The translations under genes were made by a program, and so were the position numbers. A stretch of DNA of 64,000 nt. It comes from Ruminococcaceae bacterium BL-6. Lineage in GTDB: Bacteria > Bacillota > Clostridia > Oscillospirales > Acutalibacteraceae. The stretch lies in NCBI GenBank assembly GCA_902810075.1, contig LR778135.1, positions 930,001 through 994,000 of the forward strand, read 5' to 3'. The notes below the pieces were generated by a model, which was not told the origin of the DNA, ran no database searches, and was given only the letters and a program-made list of their open reading frames with translations. Shown in pieces: positions 32,143-41,915 of this stretch (position 1 is its first letter; the number at the start of each line of letters is the position of its first letter).

Positions 32143-34212
32143 TTGAATCTGAAAAAATGGGTGATTTCGCCTTTGAACAAAGAGCGCGCGGCGCATCTTG
32201 CGGAAGAGTACAACCTTCCGTTCTTTTTGTCTATGATGCTTGAGATCCGCGGCGCGCGCGGGCGCGAAGAGATCGAGGAGCTGCTTGGAAAGGAACGGGA
32301 GCTTTCCGACCCGTTCCGGATGCCGGATATGGAAAAAGCCGTCGGGCGCATCCGCACGGCGCTGGAGCGCTTTGAAAAAATAGCCGTGTACGGCGATTAT
32401 GACGCGGACGGCGTCACCGCCACCGCGATGCTGTATTCGTATCTGGATTCCTGCGGGGCGAACGTCCTGTTTTATATTCCGGACCGGGAAGGGGAAGGCT
32501 ACGGCATGAACATGGGGGCCGTGGACAGCCTGCACGAACAGCGGGTGGGGCTGATCATTACGGTCGACAACGGCATAACATCCATAAAAGAGGCCGCTTA
32601 CGCCGAAAGCCTCGGCATCGACCTTGTCATCACGGACCACCACCGCCCGCTGGATGAGCTTCCCAAAGCGTGCGCGGTCGTCGACCCCTACCGGCGGGAC
32701 TGCGACCTGCCGTTCCGCGATTTCGCCGGGGTCGGCGTCGCGCTTCAGCTCATCATGGCGCTGGAGGGCGGGAGCTCCGGCGGCAAGGCCGTTCTGGAAA
32801 ACTACGCGGACCTTGCCGCCATCGGAACCATCGGGGATGTGGTGCCGCTGAACGGGGAAAACCGCGCGCTGGTGCGCGAGGGGCTTCGGCTCCTTTCCCG
32901 CAGCGACCGCGTGGGGGTCCGGGCGCTTCTGGAGCACGCCGGCATGGCCGGGAAAAAGCTTTCCGCCGTCAGCGTCGCGTTCACCGTCGTCCCCCGCATC
33001 AACGCTACGGGCCGCATCGGCTCGCCGGACCGCGCGGTGCGCCTGCTCGTCAGCGAGGACCCACAGGAGGCAGAAGGGCTTGCGGCGGATATCTGCGACG
33101 ACAACGAGTTCCGCCGCCAGATCGAAGCGGAGATCCTGGAAAAGGCTTTACAGCTTCTTCAGTCCGAGCCAAGCCGCCTGTATGACCGCGTTCTGGTCGT
33201 CAGCGGGGAAAACTGGCACCACGGCGTGATCGGGATCGTCGCCGCCCGGCTGACGGAGCAGTTCGGAAAGCCCTGCATGGTGATTTCGAGCACCGGCGAA
33301 GAGGCCAGGGGCTCCGGCAGAAGCATCGAGGGCTTCGACCTGTTCGAGGCGCTCTGCTCCTGCCAGAAGCTTTTCACGAAATTCGGCGGCCACTCCATGG
33401 CGGCCGGAATCAGCCTGCAAACGCGGGATATCGAACGCTTCCGCGAGGCGGTCAACCATTATGCGGCCGCCGTTCCCGCCGTGACGCCCGTTTTGAGGCT
33501 CGACTGCAAGCTGAACCCGGCGGCGCTCAGCGTGGAGATGCCGCAGCTGCTGGAGCTGCTGGAGCCGTTCGGCACGGGGAATCCCGAGCCGCGCTTCGGC
33601 CTTTACGGCATGCAGCTTCGGCGCATCGTCCCGGTGGGCGGGGGAAAGCACCTGCGCCTTGTTTTCACAAGGGGCACGGCGGAAACGTGCTGCATGCTTT
33701 TCCGCACGGAGCCGAAGGATTTTCCCTATCGGCCCGGCGACACGGTGGACCTTGCGGTCTCACTGGATGGCCGGGAATACCGCGGGGAAAAGCGGCTTTC
33801 GGTGATTATCCGGGACATCAGGCCGTCCGGAATGGATATTGACGCGCTTCTTTTGGGAAAGCTAACCTATGAAAAATACAAGCGGGGCGAGCGCCTTACG
33901 GAAAAGGAAGCCGCTCTGCTGCTCCCTTCCTACGGGCATTTCGCCGCACTCTACCGATTCCTCCGCACAAACGGCGGCTGGCGGGAAAGCCCGGTGCTGC
34001 TGCTGTACCGCCTGAATTCCCCCGAAATCGGGTACGGGCGGCTGATGGTGGCGCTGGAAGTGTTCGCGGAGCATGGCCTGCTCACGGTCTGCTGGGAGAA
34101 CGAGCGCCTTTCCGTCAACCTGTGCAGCGCGGGGGAAAAGGTGGACCTGTTCCGCTCCGAGGTGCTCGACCAAATCAATCTGCTGCAAAAAGACGGTGCT
34201 GAATATGCCTGA
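32143..34212 (+). CDS. recJ: Single-stranded-DNA-specific exonuclease RecJ
   Basis: 689 residues from TTG 32143, chosen because AGGTGG lies 5 bp upstream. An in-frame ATG at 32107 has no RBS. DHH motifs: VYGDYDADGVTATAML, IITVDNGI and VITDHHRP. The DHHA1 region has GGHSMAAG. 5'-to-3' ssDNA exonuclease in recombination and mismatch repair. Its stop overlaps the rel start by 8 bp, so translation is coupled. Confidence 0.93.
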   Translation: MNLKKWVISPLNKERAAHLAEEYNLPFFLSMMLEIRGARGREEIEELLGKERELSDPFRMPDMEKAVGRIRTALERFEKIAVYGDYDADGVTATAMLYSYLDSCGANVLFYIPDREGEGYGMNMGAVDSLHEQRVGLIITVDNGITSIKEAAYAESLGIDLVITDHHRPLDELPKACAVVDPYRRDCDLPFRDFAGVGVALQLIMALEGGSSGGKAVLENYADLAAIGTIGDVVPLNGENRALVREGLRLLSRSDRVGVRALLEHAGMAGKKLSAVSVAFTVVPRINATGRIGSPDRAVRLLVSEDPQEAEGLAADICDDNEFRRQIEAEILEKALQLLQSEPSRLYDRVLVVSGENWHHGVIGIVAARLTEQFGKPCMVISSTGEEARGSGRSIEGFDLFEALCSCQKLFTKFGGHSMAAGISLQTRDIERFREAVNHYAAAVPAVTPVLRLDCKLNPAALSVEMPQLLELLEPFGTGNPEPRFGLYGMQLRRIVPVGGGKHLRLVFTRGTAETCCMLFRTEPKDFPYRPGDTVDLAVSLDGREYRGEKRLSVIIRDIRPSGMDIDALLLGKLTYEKYKRGERLTEKEAALLLPSYGHFAALYRFLRTNGGWRESPVLLLYRLNSPEIGYGRLMVALEVFAEHGLLTVCWENERLSVNLCSAGEKVDLFRSEVLDQINLLQKDGAEYA

Positions 34213-36376
34213 AACGACGAAAACCTATGAGGATCTCCTACAGCTGATGAAGTCCAGCGAACACGGTTTCGACCTGGACCTGATCGGGCGCGCCTATCGG
34301 CTGGCGAAAGAGGCCCACAAGGATCAGAAACGCCTTTCCGGGCAGCCGTATCTCATCCATCCGGTGGCAGTGGCCTACATTCTGGTCGAGCTCGGCATGG
34401 ATTCCGAATCCGTGGCCGCCGGCCTTTTGCATGACGTGGTCGAGGACACCCCGGTCGAGCTCTCCCAGATCCGGAAGCAGTTCGGCGCGGAGATCGCGAA
34501 CCTGATCGACGGCGTCACCAAGCTGGGCCGGATCCCTTATTCCTCCCGCGAGGAGCAGCAGGCGGAGAACATCCGCAAAATGCTCATCGCCATGTCGGAG
34601 GACATCCGCGTCATCATCATCAAGCTGGCCGACCGCCTGCACAATATGCGCACGCTCGAATACATGACGCCGCAGAAGCAGCGCGACAAGGCGCTGGAAA
34701 ACATGGAGGTCTATGCCCCCATCGCGCACAGGCTCGGAATCCGCGCGGTCAAGGAGGAACTCGAGGACCTTTCCCTGCGGTATCTCGACCCGGTCGCGTA
34801 TCAGGAGATCGAAAACGCCTTGGAGCTGCGCAGCAAAGACCGGAATGCTTTTATCGAATCGACGAAAAAGCTGATCTACGACCGACTTTCCCCGATGATC
34901 CCGAACGTTTATCTTCAGGGGCGCGTCAAGAGCATCAACGGCATTTACCGCAAGGTCTTCATGCAGGGCCGCAATATGGACGAAATTTACGATATCTACG
35001 CGGTCCGCGTGATCGTGGACACCGTGAACGACTGCTACAACGTGCTGGGCGTCATTCACGACATGTTCCGCCCGATCCCGAACCGCTTCAAAGACTATAT
35101 TTCCACGCCGAAGCCGAATATGTACCAGTCCCTGCACACGACGGTCATCGGCCGGGAGGGGATCCCGTTCGAAGTGCAGATCCGCACGTGGGAAATGCAC
35201 CATACCGCCGAATACGGCATCGCGGCCCACTGGAAATACAAGCTGGGCCTGACCAAGGGCGACACGATGGAGAAGCGCCTCGCGTGGATCCGCCAGATGC
35301 TGGAAAACCAGAAGGACAATGAGGACGCGACCGATATCGTGCGCAACATCAAATCCGACCTGGTGCCGGAGGAGGTGTTCGTGTTCACGCCGAAGGGCGA
35401 GGTCATCAGCCTGCCCATGGGCTCCACCGTCATCGATTTCGCCTACGCCATCCACAGTGCCGTCGGCAACCGCATGATCGGCGCGAAGGTGGACCGCAGG
35501 ATCGTCCCGATCGACTATAAGGTCAAGACGGGCGAGATCATCGAGATCATCACCACAAAAGAAACAGGCCACGGCCCGAGCCGCGACTGGCTGAAAATCG
35601 TCAAGACAAGCGAGGCCCGCAATAAAATCCGCCAGTGGTTCAAAAAGGAGCGCCGCGAGGAAAATATCGTGGAGGGCAGGGCCGAGCTGGAGCGCGAGCT
35701 CAAGCGCAGCGGCATCGTCCTGACCGAGGAGGAGACCAGGGATTTCCTGGAGAGCCTCGGCAAAAAGCAGAGCTTTTCGACGGTGGACGACGTGTATGCC
35801 GCCATCGGCTACGGCGGCATACAGCTCTGGAAAAGCATCCCTCACCTGAAAGAAGAGTACATGAAGCGGAAGAGGCCGGCCGCTCCCCCCGAAAAGAAAC
35901 CGCAGCCGCAGCCCGCCAAAAAGGCTGCCGGCGGCGTGCTGATCGACGGCATGGACAACTGCCTCATCAAGTTTTCCCGGTGCTGCAATCCGCTGCCGGG
36001 GGATGAGATCATCGGCTTTATCACGCGGGGCTTCGGCGTTTCCATCCACAAGCGCTCGTGCAGCAACGTCCCGGCGGACATCGCGTCCTCCCCGGAGCCG
36101 GAGCGCTGGGTAAACGCCCGCTGGCAGGGCGAGGTGAACGAGGATTTCAAGTCGACGCTCGAGATCGTCGCGAACGACCGCTCCGGCCTGCTCGCCGATA
36201 TTACCCAGCAGCTTTTTACGATGCGCCTTTTTATCCATTCGCTCAATTCCCGCGAGACGAAGGACGGCAACGCCGTGATTTACGCGACCATCACCGTCCA
36301 CGGGCTGGACCATCTGACGAACGTCATCACCAAACTGAAAACCATAGAGGGAATCATTTCCATCCGCCGTTCGTAA
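34205..36376 (+). CDS. relA: Bifunctional (p)ppGpp synthetase/hydrolase (Rel)
   Basis: 723 residues. The HD hydrolase domain keeps H52, HD (76-77) and ED (80-81), plus ADRLHNMRTL. The synthetase domain has GRVKSINGIYRK and DEIYDIYAVRVIV. TGS (about 390-450, VFVFTPKGEV), a Cys-containing region (FSRCCNPLPGDEI) and an ACT domain (last about 75 residues) follow. The single Rel enzyme of Gram-positive stringent response. The position after recJ is common in Clostridia. Confidence 0.96.
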   Translation: MPETTKTYEDLLQLMKSSEHGFDLDLIGRAYRLAKEAHKDQKRLSGQPYLIHPVAVAYILVELGMDSESVAAGLLHDVVEDTPVELSQIRKQFGAEIANLIDGVTKLGRIPYSSREEQQAENIRKMLIAMSEDIRVIIIKLADRLHNMRTLEYMTPQKQRDKALENMEVYAPIAHRLGIRAVKEELEDLSLRYLDPVAYQEIENALELRSKDRNAFIESTKKLIYDRLSPMIPNVYLQGRVKSINGIYRKVFMQGRNMDEIYDIYAVRVIVDTVNDCYNVLGVIHDMFRPIPNRFKDYISTPKPNMYQSLHTTVIGREGIPFEVQIRTWEMHHTAEYGIAAHWKYKLGLTKGDTMEKRLAWIRQMLENQKDNEDATDIVRNIKSDLVPEEVFVFTPKGEVISLPMGSTVIDFAYAIHSAVGNRMIGAKVDRRIVPIDYKVKTGEIIEIITTKETGHGPSRDWLKIVKTSEARNKIRQWFKKERREENIVEGRAELERELKRSGIVLTEEETRDFLESLGKKQSFSTVDDVYAAIGYGGIQLWKSIPHLKEEYMKRKRPAAPPEKKPQPQPAKKAAGGVLIDGMDNCLIKFSRCCNPLPGDEIIGFITRGFGVSIHKRSCSNVPADIASSPEPERWVNARWQGEVNEDFKSTLEIVANDRSGLLADITQQLFTMRLFIHSLNSRETKDGNAVIYATITVHGLDHLTNVITKLKTIEGIISIRRS

Positions 36377-36450
36377 CCGCGCGGATGCAGGAAGTAATAA
36401 ATCCGGGTTCGCAATCATAAATGGAATTGCTGTAGAAGGGGGAAAGAAAA

Positions 36451-37098
36451 TTGAAGATCGACCGCTTCTCCGGCGGATCGCTGGGGACCAACTGCTATTT
36501 TCTGACCGACGAGGAGACCGGGCAGATCGCCGTGATCGACCCGGGCTTCGTTTCCGGCCGGATGGAACGGTATCTCGCGCAGGCCGGGGCTTCCAACGTC
36601 GTGCTCTGCCTTTTGACGCACGGGCATTTCGACCACATCGGCGGCGTCGACAGGCTCCGGGAGCTGACCGGGGCCAAAATCTGCCTGCCGCGCGGGGATG
36701 CCGCGTTTCCGGCGGACCCGTCGCTGAACCTCGGGAGCATGCTCGCGCCCGGAACGGACTGCAGATTCCGGCCCGACCGGCTGCTGGATGACGGCGACAC
36801 GGTCCGTCTCGGGAACCTTTCGATCCGCACGCTGCACACGCCCGGCCACACCGCGGGCAGCAGCAGCTTCCTTGCAGGGGATGCGCTCTTCTCCGGCGAC
36901 ACGCTGATGGAGGGGTCGGTCGGGCGCACGGACTTCCCCACGGGAAGCTGGGGCCAGATGACGTCATCCCTGAAAAAGCTGGCCGCGCTGTCCGGGAATT
37001 ACCGCGTTTACCCGGGGCACGGCGAGTCCACGACGCTGGAAGAGGAAAAGAAGTTCAATCCGTTCCTGAAGGATGCGGCGGGGGAGTCCGGTTCATGA
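36451..37098 (+). CDS. MBL-fold metallo-hydrolase (glyoxalase II-like)
   Basis: 215 residues, TTG start behind GGGGGAAAG. Metal motif LTHGHFDHIGG, then HTPGHTAGSS, FSGDTL and the last His in YPGHGEST. The short single-domain form resembles hydroxyacylglutathione hydrolase-like enzymes. The substrate is unknown in a glutathione-poor clostridium. It overlaps hemZ by 4 bp (ATGA). Confidence 0.85.
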   Translation: MKIDRFSGGSLGTNCYFLTDEETGQIAVIDPGFVSGRMERYLAQAGASNVVLCLLTHGHFDHIGGVDRLRELTGAKICLPRGDAAFPADPSLNLGSMLAPGTDCRFRPDRLLDDGDTVRLGNLSIRTLHTPGHTAGSSSFLAGDALFSGDTLMEGSVGRTDFPTGSWGQMTSSLKKLAALSGNYRVYPGHGESTTLEEEKKFNPFLKDAAGESGS

Positions 37099-38570
37099 CC
37101 TTGATTGCGGACGGCCACCCGTTCCATTACGAGATGGAAAACCTCTGCCGCCTCTTTTTTCCGTATGAATCCATCCGCACGGTGGCGCAGGCGCCGGACG
37201 GGGCGGACGGCGTCGCCGCCTATACCGGGATGCGGCGGGACGGGAATGCGCTGACCCTGACGGCGCGCCTTTCCGCCGGGGGGCGGTCCAGTGAGGCGAG
37301 CCGCACGGTCCCCGCCGCGGCTCTGGGGCGGGAGAAGGAATGCGAGCGGATTCTCGCCGTGCTCCTGTTCGGGCTCCTCGTCAGGGAGTGCGGGTTCCGC
37401 CCCCAGTGGGGCATCCTGACGGGGGTGCGCCCGATCAAGCTTCTGCGGCGCCTTTCGGAAGAGATGGGGACGCAGCGGGCGGCCGAGCGTTTCCGTTCGG
37501 GGTTTCTCGTTTCGCCCGAAAAGATCAGGCTGAGCCTTTCCACCATGGAAAACGAAAAGCGCATTTTGTCGCTCTCGCGCCCGGATTCCTACAGCCTTTA
37601 CGTCTCGATCCCGTTCTGCCCCACGCGCTGCTCCTACTGCTCGTTTGTGTCCCAGTCGGTGGGCAGGGCGGAAAAGCTGGTCGCCCCTTATGTGGAGCTG
37701 CTCTGCCGGGAGCTTTCCGCCGCCGCGCGCGTCGCCCGGGAGCTTTCCCTGCGGCTGGAATCGGTCTACGTCGGCGGGGGAACGCCGACCACGCTTTCAC
37801 CCGAGCAGCTCTCGGCGCTGCTCGGCACGATCCGGGAGCGCTTCGACCTGACGCCCTGCCGGGAATTCACGGTGGAAGCCGGCCGGCCGGACACCGTGAC
37901 GCCGGAACGCCTCGCCGCCCTGAAGCGGTACGGGGTCACCCGCATCAGCATCAACCCCCAGACGATGAACGACGAGGTGCTCCGGCGCATCGGCCGGAAG
38001 CACACGTCGGCGCAGACGCTGGAAGCGTTCGCGCTCGCGCGCAGGGCGGGGTTCGGCAACATCAATATGGACCTGATCGCCGGGCTGCCGGGCGACAGCC
38101 TGGAAAGCTTCCGCGAAACCGTGCGCCGCGTGCTCGCCCTGGGGCCGGAGAGCGTCACCGTGCACACGCTGGCCCTGAAGCGCTCGTCGCGCCTGAACTT
38201 GAGCGGCGAAGACTTTCATCCGGATCCCGGCGCCGCCGCGGGGATGCTGGATTTTGCCGGCGAAAACCTGTTCGCCGCGGGTTACCGGCCGTATTACCTT
38301 TACCGCCAGAGCCGCATGGTCGGAAACCTGGAGAACACCGGCTGGGCGAAGCCGGGCTATGAAAGCTATTACAACGTTTACGTCATGGACGAAACCCACA
38401 CGATCCTCGCCTGCGGGGCCGGCGCGGTCACCAAGGTGCGGGACCCGGGCTCGGACCGGCTGAAGCGCATTTTCAATTTCAAATATCCGTATGAATATAT
38501 CAGCCGCCATGAGGAAATGATGACGAGAAAGAAGCAGGTGAAACAGGAGTATGACCAATTTCGCAAATAG
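37095..38570 (+). CDS. hemZ: Coproporphyrinogen III dehydrogenase-like radical SAM protein HemZ
   Basis: 491 residues, matching the usual HemZ length. An N-terminal region of about 160 residues is specific to HemZ. The radical SAM cluster motif is CPTRCSYCSF (about 175), followed by YVGGGTPTTL and the HemN-type C-terminus (NTGWAKPGYESYYNVYVMDE). Clostridial HemZ proteins often occur without heme genes, as here, so the real substrate may differ from coproporphyrinogen. Confidence 0.88.
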   Translation: MTLIADGHPFHYEMENLCRLFFPYESIRTVAQAPDGADGVAAYTGMRRDGNALTLTARLSAGGRSSEASRTVPAAALGREKECERILAVLLFGLLVRECGFRPQWGILTGVRPIKLLRRLSEEMGTQRAAERFRSGFLVSPEKIRLSLSTMENEKRILSLSRPDSYSLYVSIPFCPTRCSYCSFVSQSVGRAEKLVAPYVELLCRELSAAARVARELSLRLESVYVGGGTPTTLSPEQLSALLGTIRERFDLTPCREFTVEAGRPDTVTPERLAALKRYGVTRISINPQTMNDEVLRRIGRKHTSAQTLEAFALARRAGFGNINMDLIAGLPGDSLESFRETVRRVLALGPESVTVHTLALKRSSRLNLSGEDFHPDPGAAAGMLDFAGENLFAAGYRPYYLYRQSRMVGNLENTGWAKPGYESYYNVYVMDETHTILACGAGAVTKVRDPGSDRLKRIFNFKYPYEYISRHEEMMTRKKQVKQEYDQFRK

Positions 38571-39519
38571 CTACATCAAATACGTCAACCACCTGGAGCA
38601 GATCAACGAGGCGGCCAAAACCGACCCGGTCAAGATGGTGCGTCAGGTGGAGGCCTCGTATCATCAGTATCTCGGCTCCATTGCGGGCGAAATCGCGCAG
38701 GACCCGGAAAAGAACAGGATCATCCTTCTCTCGGGGCCTTCCAGCAGCGGAAAGACGACCACGTCGGAAGTGCTCAAGGCGATGCTCCAGAACCAGGGCG
38801 TCCACTGCGCGACGATCTCGCTCGACAACTTTTACCGCGGGGAAACGCAGGCCCCCCTTTTGGAAAACGGCCAGCACGACTATGAGTCGGTGGATGCGCT
38901 CGACCTGCCGAAGCTCGAGGAATGCCTGCTGGAGCTGATCGGGACCGGGCGCTGCGACATGCCCGTGTTCGATTTCCGGGTTCATCAGCGCTCGGAAAAG
39001 ACCCTGCCGGTGGAGATCTGCGAGAACGGCGTCGCCGTTTTCGAGGGGATCCACGCCCTGAACCCCCGCATCAGCGCCCACCTGCCGCAGGACCGCCTGC
39101 TCAAGCTGTACATCAGCGTCAAGCAGGACATCAAGGACAGCAGCGGCGTGGTGCTCTCCCACAACGACCTGCGCCTGGTGCGGCGCATCGTGAGAGACCA
39201 CAGCTTCCGCGGCACCATGCCCGAGCGCACGCTCGACATGTGGCCGAACGTGCTCCGCGGGGAGAACAAATACATCCGCCCCTTCAAAAGCGTCAGCGAT
39301 ATCACGATCAATTCGATCCACATGTACGAGCCGTGCGTGATGCGCGGCCTGGCGATCCCTCTTCTGAGCAAAATCGAGAAGACCAGCCCGCACAGGGATC
39401 ACGCCGTCCGGCTGATCTCGGCGCTGGAGCGGTTTGTGCCGATCGAGCGGTCCGTGGTGCCCAAAAACTCCATCCTGCGCGAATTTATCGGCGGCAGCAT
39501 TTACGAAAATAATTTATAG
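38551..39519 (+). CDS. Nucleoside kinase, uridine-kinase/phosphoribulokinase family
   Basis: 322 residues. P-loop LLSGPSSSGKTTTSEVL (about 55-71), DNFYRG, YESVDALDLP, and the lid-region R residues (RRIVRDHSFRG). This corresponds to the kinase half of the clostridial threonyl-tRNA-synthetase-like/uridine-kinase fusion, without the N-terminal TGS-like part. Probably phosphorylates a pyrimidine nucleoside. The start overlaps hemZ by 20 bp. Confidence 0.82.
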   Translation: MTNFANSYIKYVNHLEQINEAAKTDPVKMVRQVEASYHQYLGSIAGEIAQDPEKNRIILLSGPSSSGKTTTSEVLKAMLQNQGVHCATISLDNFYRGETQAPLLENGQHDYESVDALDLPKLEECLLELIGTGRCDMPVFDFRVHQRSEKTLPVEICENGVAVFEGIHALNPRISAHLPQDRLLKLYISVKQDIKDSSGVVLSHNDLRLVRRIVRDHSFRGTMPERTLDMWPNVLRGENKYIRPFKSVSDITINSIHMYEPCVMRGLAIPLLSKIEKTSPHRDHAVRLISALERFVPIERSVVPKNSILREFIGGSIYENNL

Positions 39520-39549
39520 TTCCTTAATCCTTTGTTTACACGCGGAATC

Positions 39550-39579
39550 TTGCATCTTTTTCGATTTTGGTGGTATAAT
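39550..39579 (+). promoter_or_regulatory. Promoter of the zinc-ribbon gene
   Basis: TTGCAT (39550-39555), 18 bp, TATAAT (39574-39579). Confidence 0.65.
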
Positions 39580-39606
39580 TCAGTTATAAAAAAAGGAGTG
39601 TGTGCG

Positions 39607-39975
39607 ATGGGCCTTCTGGAAGATGTTGTCATCAACGCGAAGACGGCAGTCAACGCCGTCGGAAAGAGAGCCGGACAGATTGTGGATGTTTCCAAGCTCA
39701 GGATCAACGCCGCGGATTTGAATAACGAAATCAACAAGCGTTTCGAGGCGCTGGGCAGGATGATCTACGACGAGAAGAAGAACGGCAAGGATTCATCCGA
39801 TCTTGCCGCGGAATGCATTGCGGCCATCGACGATCTGTACGAGCAGCTCGACGCCATCAACGCGCAGCTGCTCTCGGCCAGCAAAAAAATCGTCTGTAAA
39901 AACTGCGGGGAAGAGAATCAGCAGGGCTCCGTTTACTGCAGCAGGTGCGGAACCAAGCTTTCGGACGACGACTGA
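39607..39975 (+). CDS. Small helical protein with C-terminal zinc ribbon
   Basis: 122 residues from ATG 39607, behind AAAGGAG. The first 95 residues are helical, with the pattern of a coiled-coil (VVINAKTAVNAVGKRAGQIV and onward). The C-terminus CKNCGEENQQGSVYCSRCG is a double-CxxC zinc ribbon. Its own promoter and terminator make it monocistronic. No specific function is known to me. Confidence 0.75.
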   Translation: MGLLEDVVINAKTAVNAVGKRAGQIVDVSKLRINAADLNNEINKRFEALGRMIYDEKKNGKDSSDLAAECIAAIDDLYEQLDAINAQLLSASKKIVCKNCGEENQQGSVYCSRCGTKLSDDD

Positions 39976-39993
39976 TTTTCTTTTCCGCCCGGC

Positions 39994-40042
39994 AAAAAAG
40001 GAGATGGGGCGCGCTAAAGAGCGCGCCGCATCTCCTTTTTTG
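39994..40042 (+). terminator. Terminator after the zinc-ribbon gene
   Basis: AAAAAAGGAGATG (39994-40006) pairs with CATCTCCTTTTTT (40029-40041), with an inner GCGCGC stem. Confidence 0.85.
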
Positions 40043-40117
40043 CCAAAAGAATATCCGTCCCCCTGCGTCAATATAATGAGACAGGAAGATTTATCCTGAA
40101 GGATAGGGGAAACGGAT

Positions 40118-41866
40118 ATGGCGAAAGCAACCCGCAGAAACAGGCAGAGCTTTCTGCACGGCGCTTTGATCCTGACGGTCAGCGTGCTGATCGTCAAGCT
40201 GATCGGGGCGCTGTTCAAGGTTCCGCTCACCTGGGTCATCACCGAGGATGGGCTGGGGTATTTCAACACGGCCTACAACTTTTACGGGCCGATTTACAGC
40301 CTTGCCACGGCGGGCTTTCCCATCGCGATCTCGCGCCTGGTTTCGGAAAGCTGCACGCGCGGCGCCTACCGGGACATCCGGCGCATCCACCGCGCGTCGG
40401 TTCCGATTTTCGTCGTCACCGGCACCACGGGCTTTCTGCTGATGATCCTGGGGGCCCGCACCTACTCGATCGTCATCGGCAACGAAAACGCGCTGCCCTC
40501 CCTCTACCTGCTTGCCCCGGCCATTCTGTTCAGCTGCCTCACCGCGATTTACCGCGGCTATTACGAGGGCCTGCGGAACATGTACCCCACGGCGGTTTCC
40601 GAAATCATAGAAGCACTGTGCAAGCTTCTGGTCGGCCTGTCGGCCGCCTGCTTCATCGTCAGCCGCGGGATGCAGGAATACGAGGCGTTCGGCACAGTGT
40701 TCGGCGCCCCCGCCGCATCCCGCGCCTACGCGAGGAGCGCGGTGCTGCCCTACGCGTCGGCCGGCGCGGTGCTGGGCGTTACGGTCGGCTCCTTTTTCAG
40801 CTTTCTGTTCCTGCTGCTGCGCCACAGGATCTTCGGCGACGGCATCACGCAGGCGGACCTGAAACATTCCCCGCGTCCGCGCTCCATGCATGCCACCGTG
40901 AGGACGCTGATCCGCACGGCCATCCCGATCGGGATCGGCGCGATGGCCGTGAATATCGCCGCCCTGGTCGACACGACGTTCCTTCAGACGCGCATCCGCA
41001 GCGTGATGGAAAAAAATCCGGATGTTTTACTTTCCATGTATCGGGGAATGATACCACAGATCAACATGGAAACCGATACGGTGCCGAATTTCCTGTTCGG
41101 CTGCTTTTCCATGGCGCTCACCCTTTTCATGCTGATTCCCGCCGTGACGCAGGCGTTCGGCATCAGCGCGCTGCCGAACGTGACGGCGGCCTGGACGCGC
41201 GGCGAGGAAGCCCACCTGAAAAAGAGCATGGAGGCCGTGATACGGGTCACCTCCCTGTTCAGCATTCCGGCGGGCATGGGGCTTGCGGTGCTCGCGGGGC
41301 CCATCGCGCGGCTGGTGTTCGGCGCGCGGCCATCCATCCCCATTACGTCGCGCGTGCTCGTCATCATGGGCATCGGGGCCATTTTCGCTTCGCTCAGCAC
41401 GCCGATCAACAGCATGCTTCAGGCGGTCGGCCGGGTGGATCTTCCCGTGAAGCTTCTGGCGGCCGGCCTCACCATCAAGGTGACGCTCAACTACGTCCTC
41501 GTGGGAATCCCGCGGATCAACGTGCTGGGGGCCGGCGCGGGAACGCTCGCCTGCTATCTTTTCATCACGGTTCTGGCGTTTTGGTTCCTTTGCCGCGAAA
41601 CGAAGATCGTGCCCGATCTCGTGTCCATTTTCTTAAAGCCGCTGATCGCCTCGCTGTTCTGCACGGCGGCAGCCTGGGCGTTTTACGGGCTCGGCTCTCG
41701 CTTCCTTCCCGGGAACGCTGCGGCGGCCTGCGCGGTGCTCGGGGCGGTGCTGATTTATGCGGTTGCCCTGTTTTGCCTGAGGGCAATCTGCCGCGACGAT
41801 GTCCTTATGCTGCCGGGCGGCCAAAAAATTATAAAAATACTTGAAAAATACGGATGGATAGGGTAA
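40118..41866 (+). CDS. SpoVB/YabM-type MOP flippase
   Basis: 582 residues with about 14 membrane spans, of the polysaccharide-biosynthesis/MurJ-like MOP superfamily. The N-terminus (GALILTVSVLIVKLIGALFK, then TAYNFYGPIYSLATAGFPIA) fits the SpoVB/YabM group that flips lipid-linked glycans across the membrane. Its place directly upstream of mazG and the yabOPQ run mirrors yabM in Bacillus subtilis, supporting orthology to that gene. Confidence 0.88.
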   Translation: MAKATRRNRQSFLHGALILTVSVLIVKLIGALFKVPLTWVITEDGLGYFNTAYNFYGPIYSLATAGFPIAISRLVSESCTRGAYRDIRRIHRASVPIFVVTGTTGFLLMILGARTYSIVIGNENALPSLYLLAPAILFSCLTAIYRGYYEGLRNMYPTAVSEIIEALCKLLVGLSAACFIVSRGMQEYEAFGTVFGAPAASRAYARSAVLPYASAGAVLGVTVGSFFSFLFLLLRHRIFGDGITQADLKHSPRPRSMHATVRTLIRTAIPIGIGAMAVNIAALVDTTFLQTRIRSVMEKNPDVLLSMYRGMIPQINMETDTVPNFLFGCFSMALTLFMLIPAVTQAFGISALPNVTAAWTRGEEAHLKKSMEAVIRVTSLFSIPAGMGLAVLAGPIARLVFGARPSIPITSRVLVIMGIGAIFASLSTPINSMLQAVGRVDLPVKLLAAGLTIKVTLNYVLVGIPRINVLGAGAGTLACYLFITVLAFWFLCRETKIVPDLVSIFLKPLIASLFCTAAAWAFYGLGSRFLPGNAAAACAVLGAVLIYAVALFCLRAICRDDVLMLPGGQKIIKILEKYGWIG

Positions 41867-41915
41867 TATAATACTAGTTTCCGCGGGATTTTCATAGGGA
41901 AGGGACCTGTCGCGC

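Noticed and set aside
34238..36967. Minus-strand 909-codon frame opposite rel
   Set aside because: Antisense to a conserved gene, with no RBS or domain.
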